A stretch of DNA of 51,959 bases from Inquilinus limosus (GTDB taxonomy: Bacteria; Pseudomonadota; Alphaproteobacteria; DSM-16000; Inquilinaceae): assembly GCF_002195995.1 (NCBI RefSeq), contig NZ_NHON01000011.1:157974-209932 (forward strand), read 5' to 3'. Position 1 is the stretch's first letter; the number at the start of each line of letters is the position of its first letter. A model generated the notes under the pieces. That model was not told the DNA's origin and did no database searches. It worked only from the letters and a program-made list of their open reading frames with translations. Positions 7,560 to 16,797 of this stretch are shown here, in pieces. Both the position numbers and the translations under genes were made by a program.

Positions 7560-7946
7560 ATGGACGACCATGTCGTCGCCGCCCTGTGGCGTGCCTTTGA
7601 TGCGCGCGACTGGGCCTGCGCCTTGGGATTATTGTCCGATGACTTCGTGGCGGATTGGCCGCAGACCTGCGAGCGGATCCGCGGCGCCGACGCGTTCATT
7701 GCGCTGAACGCCAACTCCCCCGCCCGCTGGCGCTGCCACCTGCAGGAGCTGATCCAGGCGGGCGAGCGCGCGGTGTCCCGCGTGCTGCTGACCGACGGCA
7801 ACGACATCGTGCATGCGGTCTCGCTGTACCGCCTGCGCGACGGCCAGATCACCGAGGCGGTGGAGGTCTTCGCCGAATCCGGCGAGCCGCCCCACGACCG
7901 CAGCCTCTGGGTCGAGCGCTATGAGCTGAAGGTGCCGGCCGGCTGA
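7560..7946 (+). CDS. NTF2-like / SnoaL-like domain protein
   Basis: 128 aa with the pattern of the NTF2-like cone fold: an N-terminal helix (LWRAFDARDWACALGLLSDD), WPQTCERIRGADAFIALN, and strands ending in VEVFAESGEPP. Members are small enzymes or ligand binders (isomerase, cyclase, polyketide-like). The substrate cannot be inferred. AGGAAC lies upstream of the ATG. It is divergent from ssuA across a 191-bp AT-rich region, which is the only hint of a link to sulfonate uptake. Confidence 0.75.
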   Translation: MDDHVVAALWRAFDARDWACALGLLSDDFVADWPQTCERIRGADAFIALNANSPARWRCHLQELIQAGERAVSRVLLTDGNDIVHAVSLYRLRDGQITEAVEVFAESGEPPHDRSLWVERYELKVPAG

Positions 7947-7974
7947 GGCCGGCGCGAGGTGGCCCTTCCCCTTT

Positions 7975-8065
7975 CGTCATGGCGAGCCCCGCAGGGGCGT
8001 GGCCATCCAGGGGCCGGTGCGAACTGCCCCTGGATGGCCACGTCGCTTCGCTCCTCGCCATGACG
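7975..8065. repeat. Palindromic intergenic repeat, family R1 copy 2 (complete)
   Basis: A 91-bp element with nested inverted repeats. The outer arms CGTCATGGCGAG / CTCGCCATGACG lie at the two ends. An inner perfect 17-bp stem joins 7998-8014 (CGTGGCCATCCAGGGGC) to 8026-8042. Related sequence occurs at 3753-3792 and 35601-35640. It fills the gap between the NTF2-like gene and the convergent lipoprotein gene and would fold into a strong hairpin on either strand. Confidence 0.8.
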
Positions 8066-8110
8066 GTTCGGGGTGGCTTTCGCACCGACCAGAGGGGCGC
8101 CGGTCCGCGC

Positions 8111-8419
8111 CTAACACGCCACCGTCAGCTCGACATACTCCGCCCGCATCGGGTTGTCGCCCGGGGCCACCTTGGTGACCTTGCAGCCCGACACCTGCTC
8201 GATCGCCTTGCGCTCGGCGGCACGGACCTTGGCCTTGGTCGGGCCGATCAGGCTCGGGCCCACCAGCCAGGCGCCCCAGGTCGTCTGCGTCAGCCGGGTG
8301 ACGCCGATATCGAGGCCGTTGACCGGCACCGTCCGCGACAGCACGGCGGGCGGCTCGCCCGGTTTCTGGGCGCAGCCCAAGAGCACCAGCGCCACCAGCG
8401 CCGGAAGACCGTATCTCAC
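8111..8419 (-). CDS. Small putative lipoprotein
   Basis: 102 aa. The N-terminus MRYGLPALVALVLLGC is a lipoprotein signal peptide with lipobox LLGC (Cys16). The mature part has two further cysteines (SGCKVTK and the C-terminal VAC), a likely disulfide. I chose GTG 8419 because it places a short signal peptide exactly at the N-terminus; no in-frame ATG serves. No family recognised. It lies 41 bp downstream of the ClC channel on the same strand, so it could be the last gene of that transcript. Confidence 0.6.
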   Translation of the reverse strand: MRYGLPALVALVLLGCAQKPGEPPAVLSRTVPVNGLDIGVTRLTQTTWGAWLVGPSLIGPTKAKVRAAERKAIEQVSGCKVTKVAPGDNPMRAEYVELTVAC

Positions 8420-8460
8420 CTGAACCCCCAAAGGCCTTTTTTCCTTTGGAGCAGACGATA

Positions 8461-9789
8461 TCAGGTTGTTGCCGAAGGATTCCAGCCGGCTCGTGCAAGA
8501 ATTCGCTCGGCCAGCAAATGATACAAGCCGTGCCGCAGCACCAGGCGGGAGCCGAGCCAGGCGAGGCCGACCGAGGGGATCAGGATGGCGAGGCCTCGGG
8601 ATTCGCCGGTCATCTCCGCCAGCAGCACCAGCGCGGTGACCGGCGAATGGGTCACCCCGGTCAGGTAGGCGGCCATGCCGACCAGCATCAGCGACGGCAC
8701 CAGGTCCGGGCCGACCAGCGGCGCGAAGATGGCGCCGAAACCGGCGCCGACCGAGAGCGAGGGCGCGAACAGCCCGCCCGGGATGCCGGCCGAGGAGGCG
8801 AGCGCGGTGGCCGCGAACTTGGCCGGGAAGAACCACCAGGCCAGGGCATGGCCGCCTTCCAGCGCCAGCCGCGTCGGCTCGTAGCCGGTGCCGAAGGTGG
8901 CGCCGCCGGCGGCCAGGCCGATCAGCCCGGCCAGCAGGCCGCAGCTGGCGGCGGCGGCCAGAACCGACCAGCGGCCGAAGCGGGCGAACAGCCGCGGCAG
9001 CAGCCGGGTCAGGGCCAGGACGCAGCGGCCGAACAGGCCGCCGAGGATCCCCGCCAGCACCGCGACCAGCAGGAACACCGGGATCGCGACGACGGTGAAA
9101 TCGAGCGGATGGCGGCCGAAATAGGTGTAGTCGCCGAGCACGGCGATGGCGACGGCGGAGGACAGGAAGATCGCGGCCAGCACCGCCATGCGGTTGCGGA
9201 TGTCGAAGCCGGCGGCCAGCTCCTCCAGCGCGAAGACGATACCGGCCAGCGGCGTGTTGAAGGCGCCGGCCAGGCCGGCGGCGCCGCCGGCGGTGATCAC
9301 CCGCCGCAGCCGGGCCGGGGTGGCGTTCGCCGTCAGGCTGGCCAGGATCACGGCGCCGACCTGCACGGTCGGCCCCTCGCGCCCGATCGAGGCGCCGCAG
9401 GCCAGCCCGAACAGGCACAGCGCGATCTTGCCGATGCCGGTGCGGGCGTTCAGCTGGCTTGGCACCAGTTCCAGCGGCCGGCGCATCGCGGCGATGCATT
9501 GCGGGATGCCGCTGCCCGGCGCCGCCGGGAACAGCCGCTGCGCCGCCAGGGCGGAGATCCCGAAGCCGAGGGCGCCGAGGATCGGCGCCAGCCACAGCCG
9601 CCCGTCGGTGATCCAGGCGAACAGGCTCTGCGCCCCGTCGGCAGCCTCGGCGAAGGCGACCGCCATGCAGCCGACCAGGAGGCCGCCGACGCCGAAACGC
9701 AGAAGCCGCCGCAAACGCGGCGGCGACAGCAGGCGGCGAAGGGTTCGTGGTGTCAGATCCGGGGCGGCGCCGCCGGCCGGATGCATCAT
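8461..9789 (-). CDS. ClC-type chloride channel / H+-Cl- antiporter
   Basis: 442-aa polytopic membrane protein with all three ClC selectivity-filter motifs: GSGIPQ (92-97), GREGP (136-140) and GIPGGLFAP (about 334-342). The gating glutamate (E138, equal to E148 of E. coli ClcA) and the internal proton glutamate (E190 in the FALEE segment) are both present, which favours an antiporter over a channel. There is no C-terminal CBS domain. Its ATG overlaps the iscA-type stop as ATGA, so it is translationally coupled to the SUF operon, an unusual partner for a ClC protein. Confidence 0.9.
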   Translation of the reverse strand: MMHPAGGAAPDLTPRTLRRLLSPPRLRRLLRFGVGGLLVGCMAVAFAEAADGAQSLFAWITDGRLWLAPILGALGFGISALAAQRLFPAAPGSGIPQCIAAMRRPLELVPSQLNARTGIGKIALCLFGLACGASIGREGPTVQVGAVILASLTANATPARLRRVITAGGAAGLAGAFNTPLAGIVFALEELAAGFDIRNRMAVLAAIFLSSAVAIAVLGDYTYFGRHPLDFTVVAIPVFLLVAVLAGILGGLFGRCVLALTRLLPRLFARFGRWSVLAAAASCGLLAGLIGLAAGGATFGTGYEPTRLALEGGHALAWWFFPAKFAATALASSAGIPGGLFAPSLSVGAGFGAIFAPLVGPDLVPSLMLVGMAAYLTGVTHSPVTALVLLAEMTGESRGLAILIPSVGLAWLGSRLVLRHGLYHLLAERILARAGWNPSATT

Positions 9790-10166
9790 GCCTGGGCCGG
9801 GGCCGGCTCCTTGCCCTCGGGCTGGGCCACCCGGAAGCTCTCGCCGCAGCCGCAGCGATCGACCTCGTTCGGATTGTTGAACACGAAGCGGGCGCCGAAC
9901 TCTTCCTGGACGTAGTCCATCTCGGTGCCGAGCAGGAACATGATCGCCGAAGGGTCGATCAGGACGGTGACGCCCTTGCTCTCGACCACATCCTCGAACT
10001 TCTTCCGCTCCTCGGCATATTCCATGAAGTAGCTGAGGCCGGAGCAGCCGCGCGCCTTAACCCCGACCCGGAGGCCGAGGATCGGCTTCGGCGACTTCGC
10101 GATCAGCTCGCGCACGCGGTCGGCGGCGCGGTCGCTCAGGGAAATCGGCGGCGGTAGGGCGCGCAT
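9786..10166 (-). CDS. sufA: A-type iron-sulfur carrier (SufA/IscA family)
   Basis: 126-aa HesB/IscA-like protein that receives Fe-S clusters from the SufBCD scaffold and passes them to apo-proteins. The three ligand cysteines are in place: C41 (KARGCSGLSY), C105 and C107 (DRCGCGES). I chose ATG 10166 because AGAGGTG lies just upstream; an earlier in-frame ATG at 10193 adds nine non-conserved residues. It is the last SUF gene, separated from sufT by 263 bp that hold a palindromic repeat, and it overlaps clc by 4 bases. SufA is chosen by context; ErpA-like function is possible. Confidence 0.88.
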   Translation of the reverse strand: MRALPPPISLSDRAADRVRELIAKSPKPILGLRVGVKARGCSGLSYFMEYAEERKKFEDVVESKGVTVLIDPSAIMFLLGTEMDYVQEEFGARFVFNNPNEVDRCGCGESFRVAQPEGKEPAPAQA

Positions 10167-10270
10167 CCTGTTCACCTCTTGTCCTCGACCCACAAGATGG
10201 GCCGATCGGGAAAAGACTTCAACGGTCTGCGGTTGCAGGGCTGGTCCTCACCTTGCCGAGGCCTGGCCTG

Positions 10271-10400
10271 CCCCCTCACCCTCCCACGTGCTTCGCACGC
10301 GGGCCCCTCCCTCTCCCCGAGGAGAGGGAATCGGAGCTGCGGCCCCTTCACCTCTCCTTGGGGAGAGGTCGAAATCGCGGAGCGATTTCGGGTGAGGGGG
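10271..10400. repeat. Palindromic intergenic repeat, family R2 copy 1
   Basis: A 130-bp element bounded by CCCCCTCACC and GGTGAGGGGG (10-bp terminal inverted repeats). It contains hairpins CCTCTCC-ttgg-GGAGAGG (10351-10368) and CGAAATCGC-gga-GCGATTTCG (10370-10390). A closely related copy is at 51580-51693. It lies inside the SUF operon between sufT and sufA and may act as a processing or partial termination element there. Confidence 0.8.
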
Positions 10401-10429
10401 CGAGAGCAGGCCTCTCCGCATTCACAACG

Positions 10430-10867
10430 TCACATCCCCAGCGCCAGACGGGCGTCCTCGCTGGCGCGCTCGATCGACCAGGCCGGGCTCCAGGTCAGGT
10501 TGACCTTGGCCTCGGTCACGCCCGGCACCACCGCGGCGCCGCGCTCGACGATCGCGGGCATCGATCCGGCCACCGGGCAGTTCGGCGCGGTCAGGGTCAT
10601 GTCGATCTCGACCTTGCCCTCCGGCGACACCTCGACCCGGTAGATCAGGCCGAGCTCGACGATGTTGACCGGCAGCTCCGGATCGAACACCAGGGTCAGG
10701 TTGTCGAGCACGGCCGAGCGCGTCGCCTCGACATCGAGCGGGTACTCGATCTTCGACAGCGGCGTGCGGACATGGATCCAGTCCGGTTCCGGCACGTCCA
10801 ACGTGCCGGCGCGCAGGAAGTCGTTCAGGCCGAGGCCGTCATCGGGGAAGTAGGCGGGTTTGCTCAT
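10430..10867 (-). CDS. sufT: SUF system accessory protein SufT (MIP18/DUF59)
   Basis: 145-aa protein of the DUF59/MIP18 family, an Fe-S maturation factor found in many SUF operons. The core motif DPELPVNIVELGLIY (62-76) and the conserved cysteine in TAPNCPVAG (C97) are present, followed by the typical C-terminal block (VKVNLTW-like, here AKVNLTWSPAW). The ATG overlaps the sufE stop (ATGA). It is inferred to help load or repair Fe-S enzymes with SufBCD. Confidence 0.9.
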   Translation of the reverse strand: MSKPAYFPDDGLGLNDFLRAGTLDVPEPDWIHVRTPLSKIEYPLDVEATRSAVLDNLTLVFDPELPVNIVELGLIYRVEVSPEGKVEIDMTLTAPNCPVAGSMPAIVERGAAVVPGVTEAKVNLTWSPAWSIERASEDARLALGM

Positions 10868-11307
10868 GATGTCGCCTCCCGCGCGGCGAGGGTGCGCCGC
10901 GCGATCTCCTTGATCCGCTCGACCATCGAGGCCAAGCCGTTGCGGCGGCCGCTGGTCAGATGGGTGTCGAGGCCGAGCCGGTTGAACAGGCCGCGCAGAT
11001 CCATCGCCGCCACCTCCTCCGGCCGCTTGCCGGAGAACACGCCGGTGACGATGGCGATCAGCCCCTTGACGATGCGGGCGTCGCTGTCGCCCTGGAACAC
11101 GATGTGGTCCGGCGCCTGGTCCTCGGGCCGGGCGATCAGCCACACCTGGCTCTGGCAGCCATGCACCTTGTTGGCCTCGGTCCGCTCGGCGTCCGGGAAC
11201 GGCGGCAGGGCGTCGCCCAGGCTGATGATGTAGGCGTAGCGCTCCTCCCAATCGTCGAGGAGGGAGAAGTTCTCCTCCAGCTCTTCCTGGGATAGCGACA
11301 TGCTCAT
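10864..11307 (-). CDS. sufE: Cysteine desulfuration protein SufE
   Basis: 147-aa sulfur acceptor that takes persulfide from SufS and delivers it to SufB. The acceptor cysteine is C51 in NKVHGCQSQVW, the family signature. Overlaps sufS upstream and sufT downstream by ATGA, so translation of the three is coupled. Length and motif are standard. Confidence 0.93.
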   Translation of the reverse strand: MSMSLSQEELEENFSLLDDWEERYAYIISLGDALPPFPDAERTEANKVHGCQSQVWLIARPEDQAPDHIVFQGDSDARIVKGLIAIVTGVFSGKRPEEVAAMDLRGLFNRLGLDTHLTSGRRNGLASMVERIKEIARRTLAAREATS

Positions 11308-12566
11308 TTCCCGAACAGCTTGACCACCTTGTCCAGCGCCTCGGCCATCACGTCGATCTCGGCCTTGGTGTTGTACAGGGCGAAGGAGGCGCGCGCCGTC
11401 GCCGGCAGGCCCAGCCGCTCCATCAGGGGCTGGGCGCAGTGGTGGCCGGCCCGGACGGCGACACCGGCCTGGTCGATCACCGTGCCGATGTCGTGCGGGT
11501 GGGCGCAGTCCATGGCGAAGGAGATGATCGAGGCGCGGTCCCGCGCCCGGCCGACGATGGTCAGGCCCGGGACATGCGACAGCCGCTCGACCCCGTATTC
11601 CATCAGTTCGTGCTCATGCGCCGCGATGGTGTCGAGGCCGAGCGCGGTGACATAGTCGATCGCCGCCTTCAGCGCGATGGTCTGGGCGATGGCCGGGGTG
11701 CCGGCCTCGAACTTGGCCGGCAGCTCGGCGAAGGTGGTACCGGAGAAGCTGACGGTGCGGATCATCTCGCCGCCGCCCTGCCAGGGCGGCATCGCCTCCA
11801 GCAACTCTTCGCGGCCGTAGAGGATGCCGATGCCGGTCGGGCCGTACAGCTTGTGGCCGGAGAAGGCCAGGAAGTCGCAGCCGAGATCCTGGACGTCGAC
11901 CGGCATGTGGGTGATCGCCTGGGCCGCGTCGAGCAGCACCTTGGCGCCGACCGCATGCGCCCGCTCGATCACCGCCTTGACCGGGACGATGGTGCCCAGC
12001 GCGTTCGACATGTAGGCGACCGAGACCAGCCTGGTCCGCGGCGACAGCAGGCGCTCGTACTCGTCGAGCAGGAAGTTGCCGTCGTCGTCGATCGGGGCGA
12101 CCTTGAGGACCAGCCCCTTCTCCTGCGCCAGCAGCTGCCAGGGCACGATGTTGGAATGGTGCTCCATCACCGAGACGATGATCTCGTCCCCTTCCTTGAG
12201 GAAGGCGCGGCCGTAGCTCTGGGCCACCAGGTTGATCGCCTCGGTGGTGCCGCGGGTGTAGACGATCTCCTTGATCGAGCGGGCGTTGATGAAGCGCTTC
12301 ACCGCCTCGCGCGTCGCCTCAAAGGCGTCGGTCGCGGCGCCGCTGAGATAGTGCAGCCCGCGATGGACGTTGGCGTATTCCTCCTCGTAGACGCGGCTCT
12401 CGGCGTCGATCACCGAGCGCGGCTTCTGCGCCGAGGCGGCGTTGTCGAGATAGACCAGCGGCTTGCCGTAGACGGTGCGGGACAGGATCGGGAAATCCGC
12501 CCGGACCGCGTTCACGTCATAGGCGTTGATGCCGCTCGAATGGACCATGGGGCGCGTGTCCATCAT
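11304..12566 (-). CDS. sufS: Cysteine desulfurase SufS (class II)
   Basis: 420-aa PLP enzyme that converts L-cysteine to alanine and an enzyme-bound persulfide. It shows the PLP lysine K239 in FSGHKLYGPTG and the catalytic C377 in RAGHHCAQPLM, the short-loop form typical of group II enzymes that need SufE. I chose ATG 12566 because AGGAGGG lies 5 bases before it and it overlaps the sufD stop by ATGA. A NifS/IscS-type second desulfurase is encoded upstream in the same locus. Confidence 0.94.
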   Translation of the reverse strand: MMDTRPMVHSSGINAYDVNAVRADFPILSRTVYGKPLVYLDNAASAQKPRSVIDAESRVYEEEYANVHRGLHYLSGAATDAFEATREAVKRFINARSIKEIVYTRGTTEAINLVAQSYGRAFLKEGDEIIVSVMEHHSNIVPWQLLAQEKGLVLKVAPIDDDGNFLLDEYERLLSPRTRLVSVAYMSNALGTIVPVKAVIERAHAVGAKVLLDAAQAITHMPVDVQDLGCDFLAFSGHKLYGPTGIGILYGREELLEAMPPWQGGGEMIRTVSFSGTTFAELPAKFEAGTPAIAQTIALKAAIDYVTALGLDTIAAHEHELMEYGVERLSHVPGLTIVGRARDRASIISFAMDCAHPHDIGTVIDQAGVAVRAGHHCAQPLMERLGLPATARASFALYNTKAEIDVMAEALDKVVKLFGK

Positions 12567-13885
12567 CCCTCCTGGTGCCGCCCGGCGAGCCACAGCCCGA
12601 CCGCGGCCTCGAACTCCTCGCGCACCGCCTCGTCGGCGACCTCCTCCAGCGCCTCGCGCAGGAAGGCCTCGACCAGCAGGGCCCGGGCCGTGCGCTCGTC
12701 GATGCCGCGGGCGCGCAGGTAGAACAGCGCCTCGGAATCGATCTCGCCGACCGTGGCGCCGTGGCTGCACTTGACGTCGTCGGCGTAGATCTCGAGCTCG
12801 GGCTTGCTGTCGATCTCGGCGGTCCTCGACAGCATCAGCGCCCGGTTCAGCTGGTAGCCGTCGGTGCGCTGGGCGTCGCGGCGGACGATGATCTTGCCCT
12901 GGAAGACGCCCCTGCCCTTGCCGTCCAGCACGCCCTTGAACACCTCGCGCGACCGGCAGTCCGGCACGGCGTGGTCGATCAGCGTGGTGGTGTCGATGTG
13001 GCGGCTGCCATCGGCCAGATAGGCGCCGGTGACGTGGCCGTTGCCGCCGCGGCCGGTGAAGGTCGCCACCACCTCGGTCCGCGCCAGGTCGGCGCCGAGG
13101 CTGAGGGTGAAGCTGTCATAGGTGGCGTCGCGGCCGATGGTGGCGCTGCCGTTCAGCAGATGCACCGCCTGCAACCCCTCGCTCTGCCGCCGGTAGTGGC
13201 GCAGCCGGGCGCCGTCGCCGATCTCGGCATCGACCACCGCATTGGTGAAATAGCCGGTGTCGTCGGTGCCGTGATAGGCCTCGATCACCGTCGCCTGGCT
13301 GTTGGCCCCGGCCAGGACCAGGATGCGCGGGTGGCTGGCCACGATCGCGTCGCCAGGCGCGGTCAGGAAGACCAGGCGAACCGGCGCCTCGATCACCGCG
13401 CCCGGGGCGATGCGCAGCACGGCGCCATCCTCGACCAGGGCGGCGTTCAGCTCGACCAGCGATGCGTCGGCGGCCTTGGCGAAGCGGGATTCGACCTCGG
13501 CATCGGCGGCCTCCAGCGCCGCGGCATAGCCGTCGAGGCGCAGGCCCTTGGGCAGGGCGTCGAGATGCGACAGCTCCGGCCGCAGCCGGCCGTTGACGAA
13601 GACCATGGACGGGCCCTGCGCCGGCACGAAGGCGCGCAGGCCGTCCGGCAGCGCCGCGTCGGCCGGCGCCGTGGCGCCGTTCAGGCCCAGCTTCTCCAGC
13701 CGCCGCAGGTCGGTGTACTTCCAGGCCTCCTGCTTGCGGGTCGGCAGGCCCAGGCTCTCGAACCGGGCCATGCCCGTCTCGCGGCGGCGGGCGACGGCGC
13801 TGTGGCCGACGCCAGGCAGCGCCGAGCGGCTGGCCGAGAACCGCTCGCGCTGCGCGGCGACGACAGGGGAGATCGCTTCGCTCAT
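12563..13885 (-). CDS. sufD: Fe-S cluster assembly protein SufD
   Basis: 440-aa member of the SufB/SufD beta-helix family, partner of SufB in the SufBC2D scaffold. The C-terminal block (KCSHGATVGEID-like, here VKCSHGATVGEIDSEALFYL) is the family signature. The start at 13885 (MSEAISPVVAAQ) is 7 bp after the sufC stop with GAGG upstream; an earlier ATG lies deep in sufC and is rejected. No SufU or IscU scaffold is present, so SufBCD is the scaffold of this operon. Confidence 0.92.
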   Translation of the reverse strand: MSEAISPVVAAQRERFSASRSALPGVGHSAVARRRETGMARFESLGLPTRKQEAWKYTDLRRLEKLGLNGATAPADAALPDGLRAFVPAQGPSMVFVNGRLRPELSHLDALPKGLRLDGYAAALEAADAEVESRFAKAADASLVELNAALVEDGAVLRIAPGAVIEAPVRLVFLTAPGDAIVASHPRILVLAGANSQATVIEAYHGTDDTGYFTNAVVDAEIGDGARLRHYRRQSEGLQAVHLLNGSATIGRDATYDSFTLSLGADLARTEVVATFTGRGGNGHVTGAYLADGSRHIDTTTLIDHAVPDCRSREVFKGVLDGKGRGVFQGKIIVRRDAQRTDGYQLNRALMLSRTAEIDSKPELEIYADDVKCSHGATVGEIDSEALFYLRARGIDERTARALLVEAFLREALEEVADEAVREEFEAAVGLWLAGRHQEG

Positions 13886-13892
13886 CGCGGCC

Positions 13893-14645
13893 TCACGCGG
13901 CAGCGGCCGGAATGACGCCGGCGTAGCCCTTCTCCTCCAACTCCAGCGCCAGCTCCTTGCCGCCGGACCGGACGATCCGGCCATCGGCCAGGATGTGGAC
14001 ATGGTCGGGGACGATGTGGCTGAGCAGGCGCTGGTAGTGGGTGATCACCAGGAAGGCCCGGTCGGGCGAGCGCAGCTTGTTCACGCTCTCGGCCACCACC
14101 TTCAGCGCGTCGATGTCGAGGCCGCTGTCGGTCTCGTCCAGCACCGCGAGGCTGGGCTGCAGCAGAGCCATCTGCAGCGCCTCGTTGCGCTTCTTCTCGC
14201 CGCCGGAGAAGCCGACATTGACCGAGCGCTTCAGCATCTCGGCGTCGATGCCCAGCTCCTTGGCCCTCTCGCGCAGCAGCTTGGTGAACTGCATCGGGTC
14301 CAGCTCGGCCTCGCCGCGATGCTTGCGGTGGGCGTTGTAGGCGGTGCGCAGGAAGGTGACGGTGCCGACGCCGGCGACCTCGAGCGGGTACTGGAAGGCC
14401 AGGAAGACGCCGGCGCGCGACCGCTCCTCCGGCTCCATCGCCAGCAGGTCCTCGCCGTTGAAGGTGATCGACCCGCCGGTGACCTCGTAGCCGTCGCGGC
14501 CCGCGATGACGTAGCTCAGCGTCGACTTGCCGGAGCCGTTCGGCCCCATGATGGCGTGGATCTCGCCCTGGCCCAGGGCCAGCGACACACCCTTCAGAAT
14601 CTCCTTGCCGTCGACGGCGACGTGCAGGTCCTTGATCTCCAGCAT
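13893..14645 (-). CDS. sufC: Fe-S cluster assembly ATPase SufC
   Basis: 250-aa ABC-type ATPase that drives the SufBC2D scaffold; it is soluble and has no membrane partner. Walker A GPNGSGKST (34-42), signature FSGGEKKRNE (near 150), Walker B LAVLDETDSGLDID (near 175) and H-loop ITHYQR are the SufC forms. Lies 54 bp after sufB on the same strand. Confidence 0.95.
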   Translation of the reverse strand: MLEIKDLHVAVDGKEILKGVSLALGQGEIHAIMGPNGSGKSTLSYVIAGRDGYEVTGGSITFNGEDLLAMEPEERSRAGVFLAFQYPLEVAGVGTVTFLRTAYNAHRKHRGEAELDPMQFTKLLRERAKELGIDAEMLKRSVNVGFSGGEKKRNEALQMALLQPSLAVLDETDSGLDIDALKVVAESVNKLRSPDRAFLVITHYQRLLSHIVPDHVHILADGRIVRSGGKELALELEEKGYAGVIPAAAA

Positions 14646-14699
14646 TCCGCGTTCCCTCGCCGCTTCACCGCGGCCTGTCCTCGATAAGAATGGCCGGCC

Positions 14700-16154
<1,455 letters not shown>

Positions 16155-16185
16155 GCCTCGCTCCTCAACCCTGTGCCAGAACCGA

Positions 16186-16210
16186 TTAACCGAGTGGGCT
16201 AGTCGGGTAC
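16186..16210. promoter_or_regulatory. Candidate IscR-binding site upstream of sufB
   Basis: A 25-bp imperfect dyad with half-sites AACCGAGT and AGTCGGGT (plus strand), 32 bp before the sufB ATG. It matches about 18 of 25 positions of the E. coli type 1 IscR consensus by eye (the TAxCC-GACT...GTCGG-TA pattern). A second, similar site lies before iscR. It suggests repression of suf by holo-IscR. Hand alignment only. Confidence 0.5.
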
Positions 16211-16222
16211 TCCGATGCGGAA

Positions 16223-16250
16223 GGCCCCAAAGGTTACCCCTTGGGAGGCC
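16223..16250. terminator. Imperfect hairpin between fdx and sufB
   Basis: GGCC-CCAAAGG-TTA-CCCCTTGGG-AGGCC can fold into an imperfect stem downstream of the ferredoxin gene and before the sufB control site. There is no U-tract. It may attenuate read-through from the iscR-desulfurase-fdx transcript. Confidence 0.25.
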
Positions 16251-16388
16251 AGTGCTGCCGCCCTTCTCTCGCCAATAGATAGGCGTTTCGGCGGCGATTG
16301 CCAGCGAAAACCCGACTGCGAGAGTCGTTCTCAGCCGCGCTCCGCTGGACCCCGGCATGCGGATCGCTCATGCCGGAAGATCCTTGTA

Positions 16389-16715
16389 TCACATCATGTT
16401 GTTGCTGCCGCCCGGCAGCCGGACGGTCAGCCCGTCGAGCTCGTCATTCATGATGATCTGGCAGCCGAGGCGCGAGGTCTTGGTCAGGCCCCAGGCGAGG
16501 TCGAGCATGTCCTCTTCGTCCTCCCGCGCCGGCAGCAGCTTTTCGTACCAGTCCGGCTCGACGATCACATGGCAGGTCGAGCAGGCCAGAGACCCCTCGC
16601 AGGCGCCCTCCAGATCGACGTCGTATTTGTGCGCGATCTCCATGATCGACAGCCCGGCCGGGGCGTCGATCTCGCGCCGGTTCCCGTCCGGCTCGATGAA
16701 GATGATCCTGGGCAT
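16389..16715 (-). CDS. fdx: 2Fe-2S ferredoxin (adrenodoxin/Isc-Fdx type)
   Basis: 108-aa vertebrate-type ferredoxin. Four ligand cysteines fit C-x5-C-x2-C...C: C39, C45, C48 and C85, within [12 protein letters not shown] and SRLGCQ. In ISC/SUF loci it supplies electrons for cluster assembly. AGGAGCAGG lies before the ATG. It sits 82 bp after the NifS/IscS-like desulfurase on the same strand and probably belongs to its transcript. Confidence 0.92.
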   Translation of the reverse strand: MPRIIFIEPDGNRREIDAPAGLSIMEIAHKYDVDLEGACEGSLACSTCHVIVEPDWYEKLLPAREDEEDMLDLAWGLTKTSRLGCQIIMNDELDGLTVRLPGGSNNMM

Positions 16716-16797
16716 TCCGGCCCTGCTCCTGCTCGAAAACGTGGTGTTCTACGAAAGCCGGCGACCCGCGGCAACCGGCGAAACCTCATGCCACCCT

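Noticed and set aside
8428-8449. CCAAAGG...CCTTTGG stem with a T/A run between clc and the lipoprotein gene
   Set aside because: The T-run lies inside the loop, not after the stem, and on the minus strand no U-tract follows, so I do not call it a terminator.
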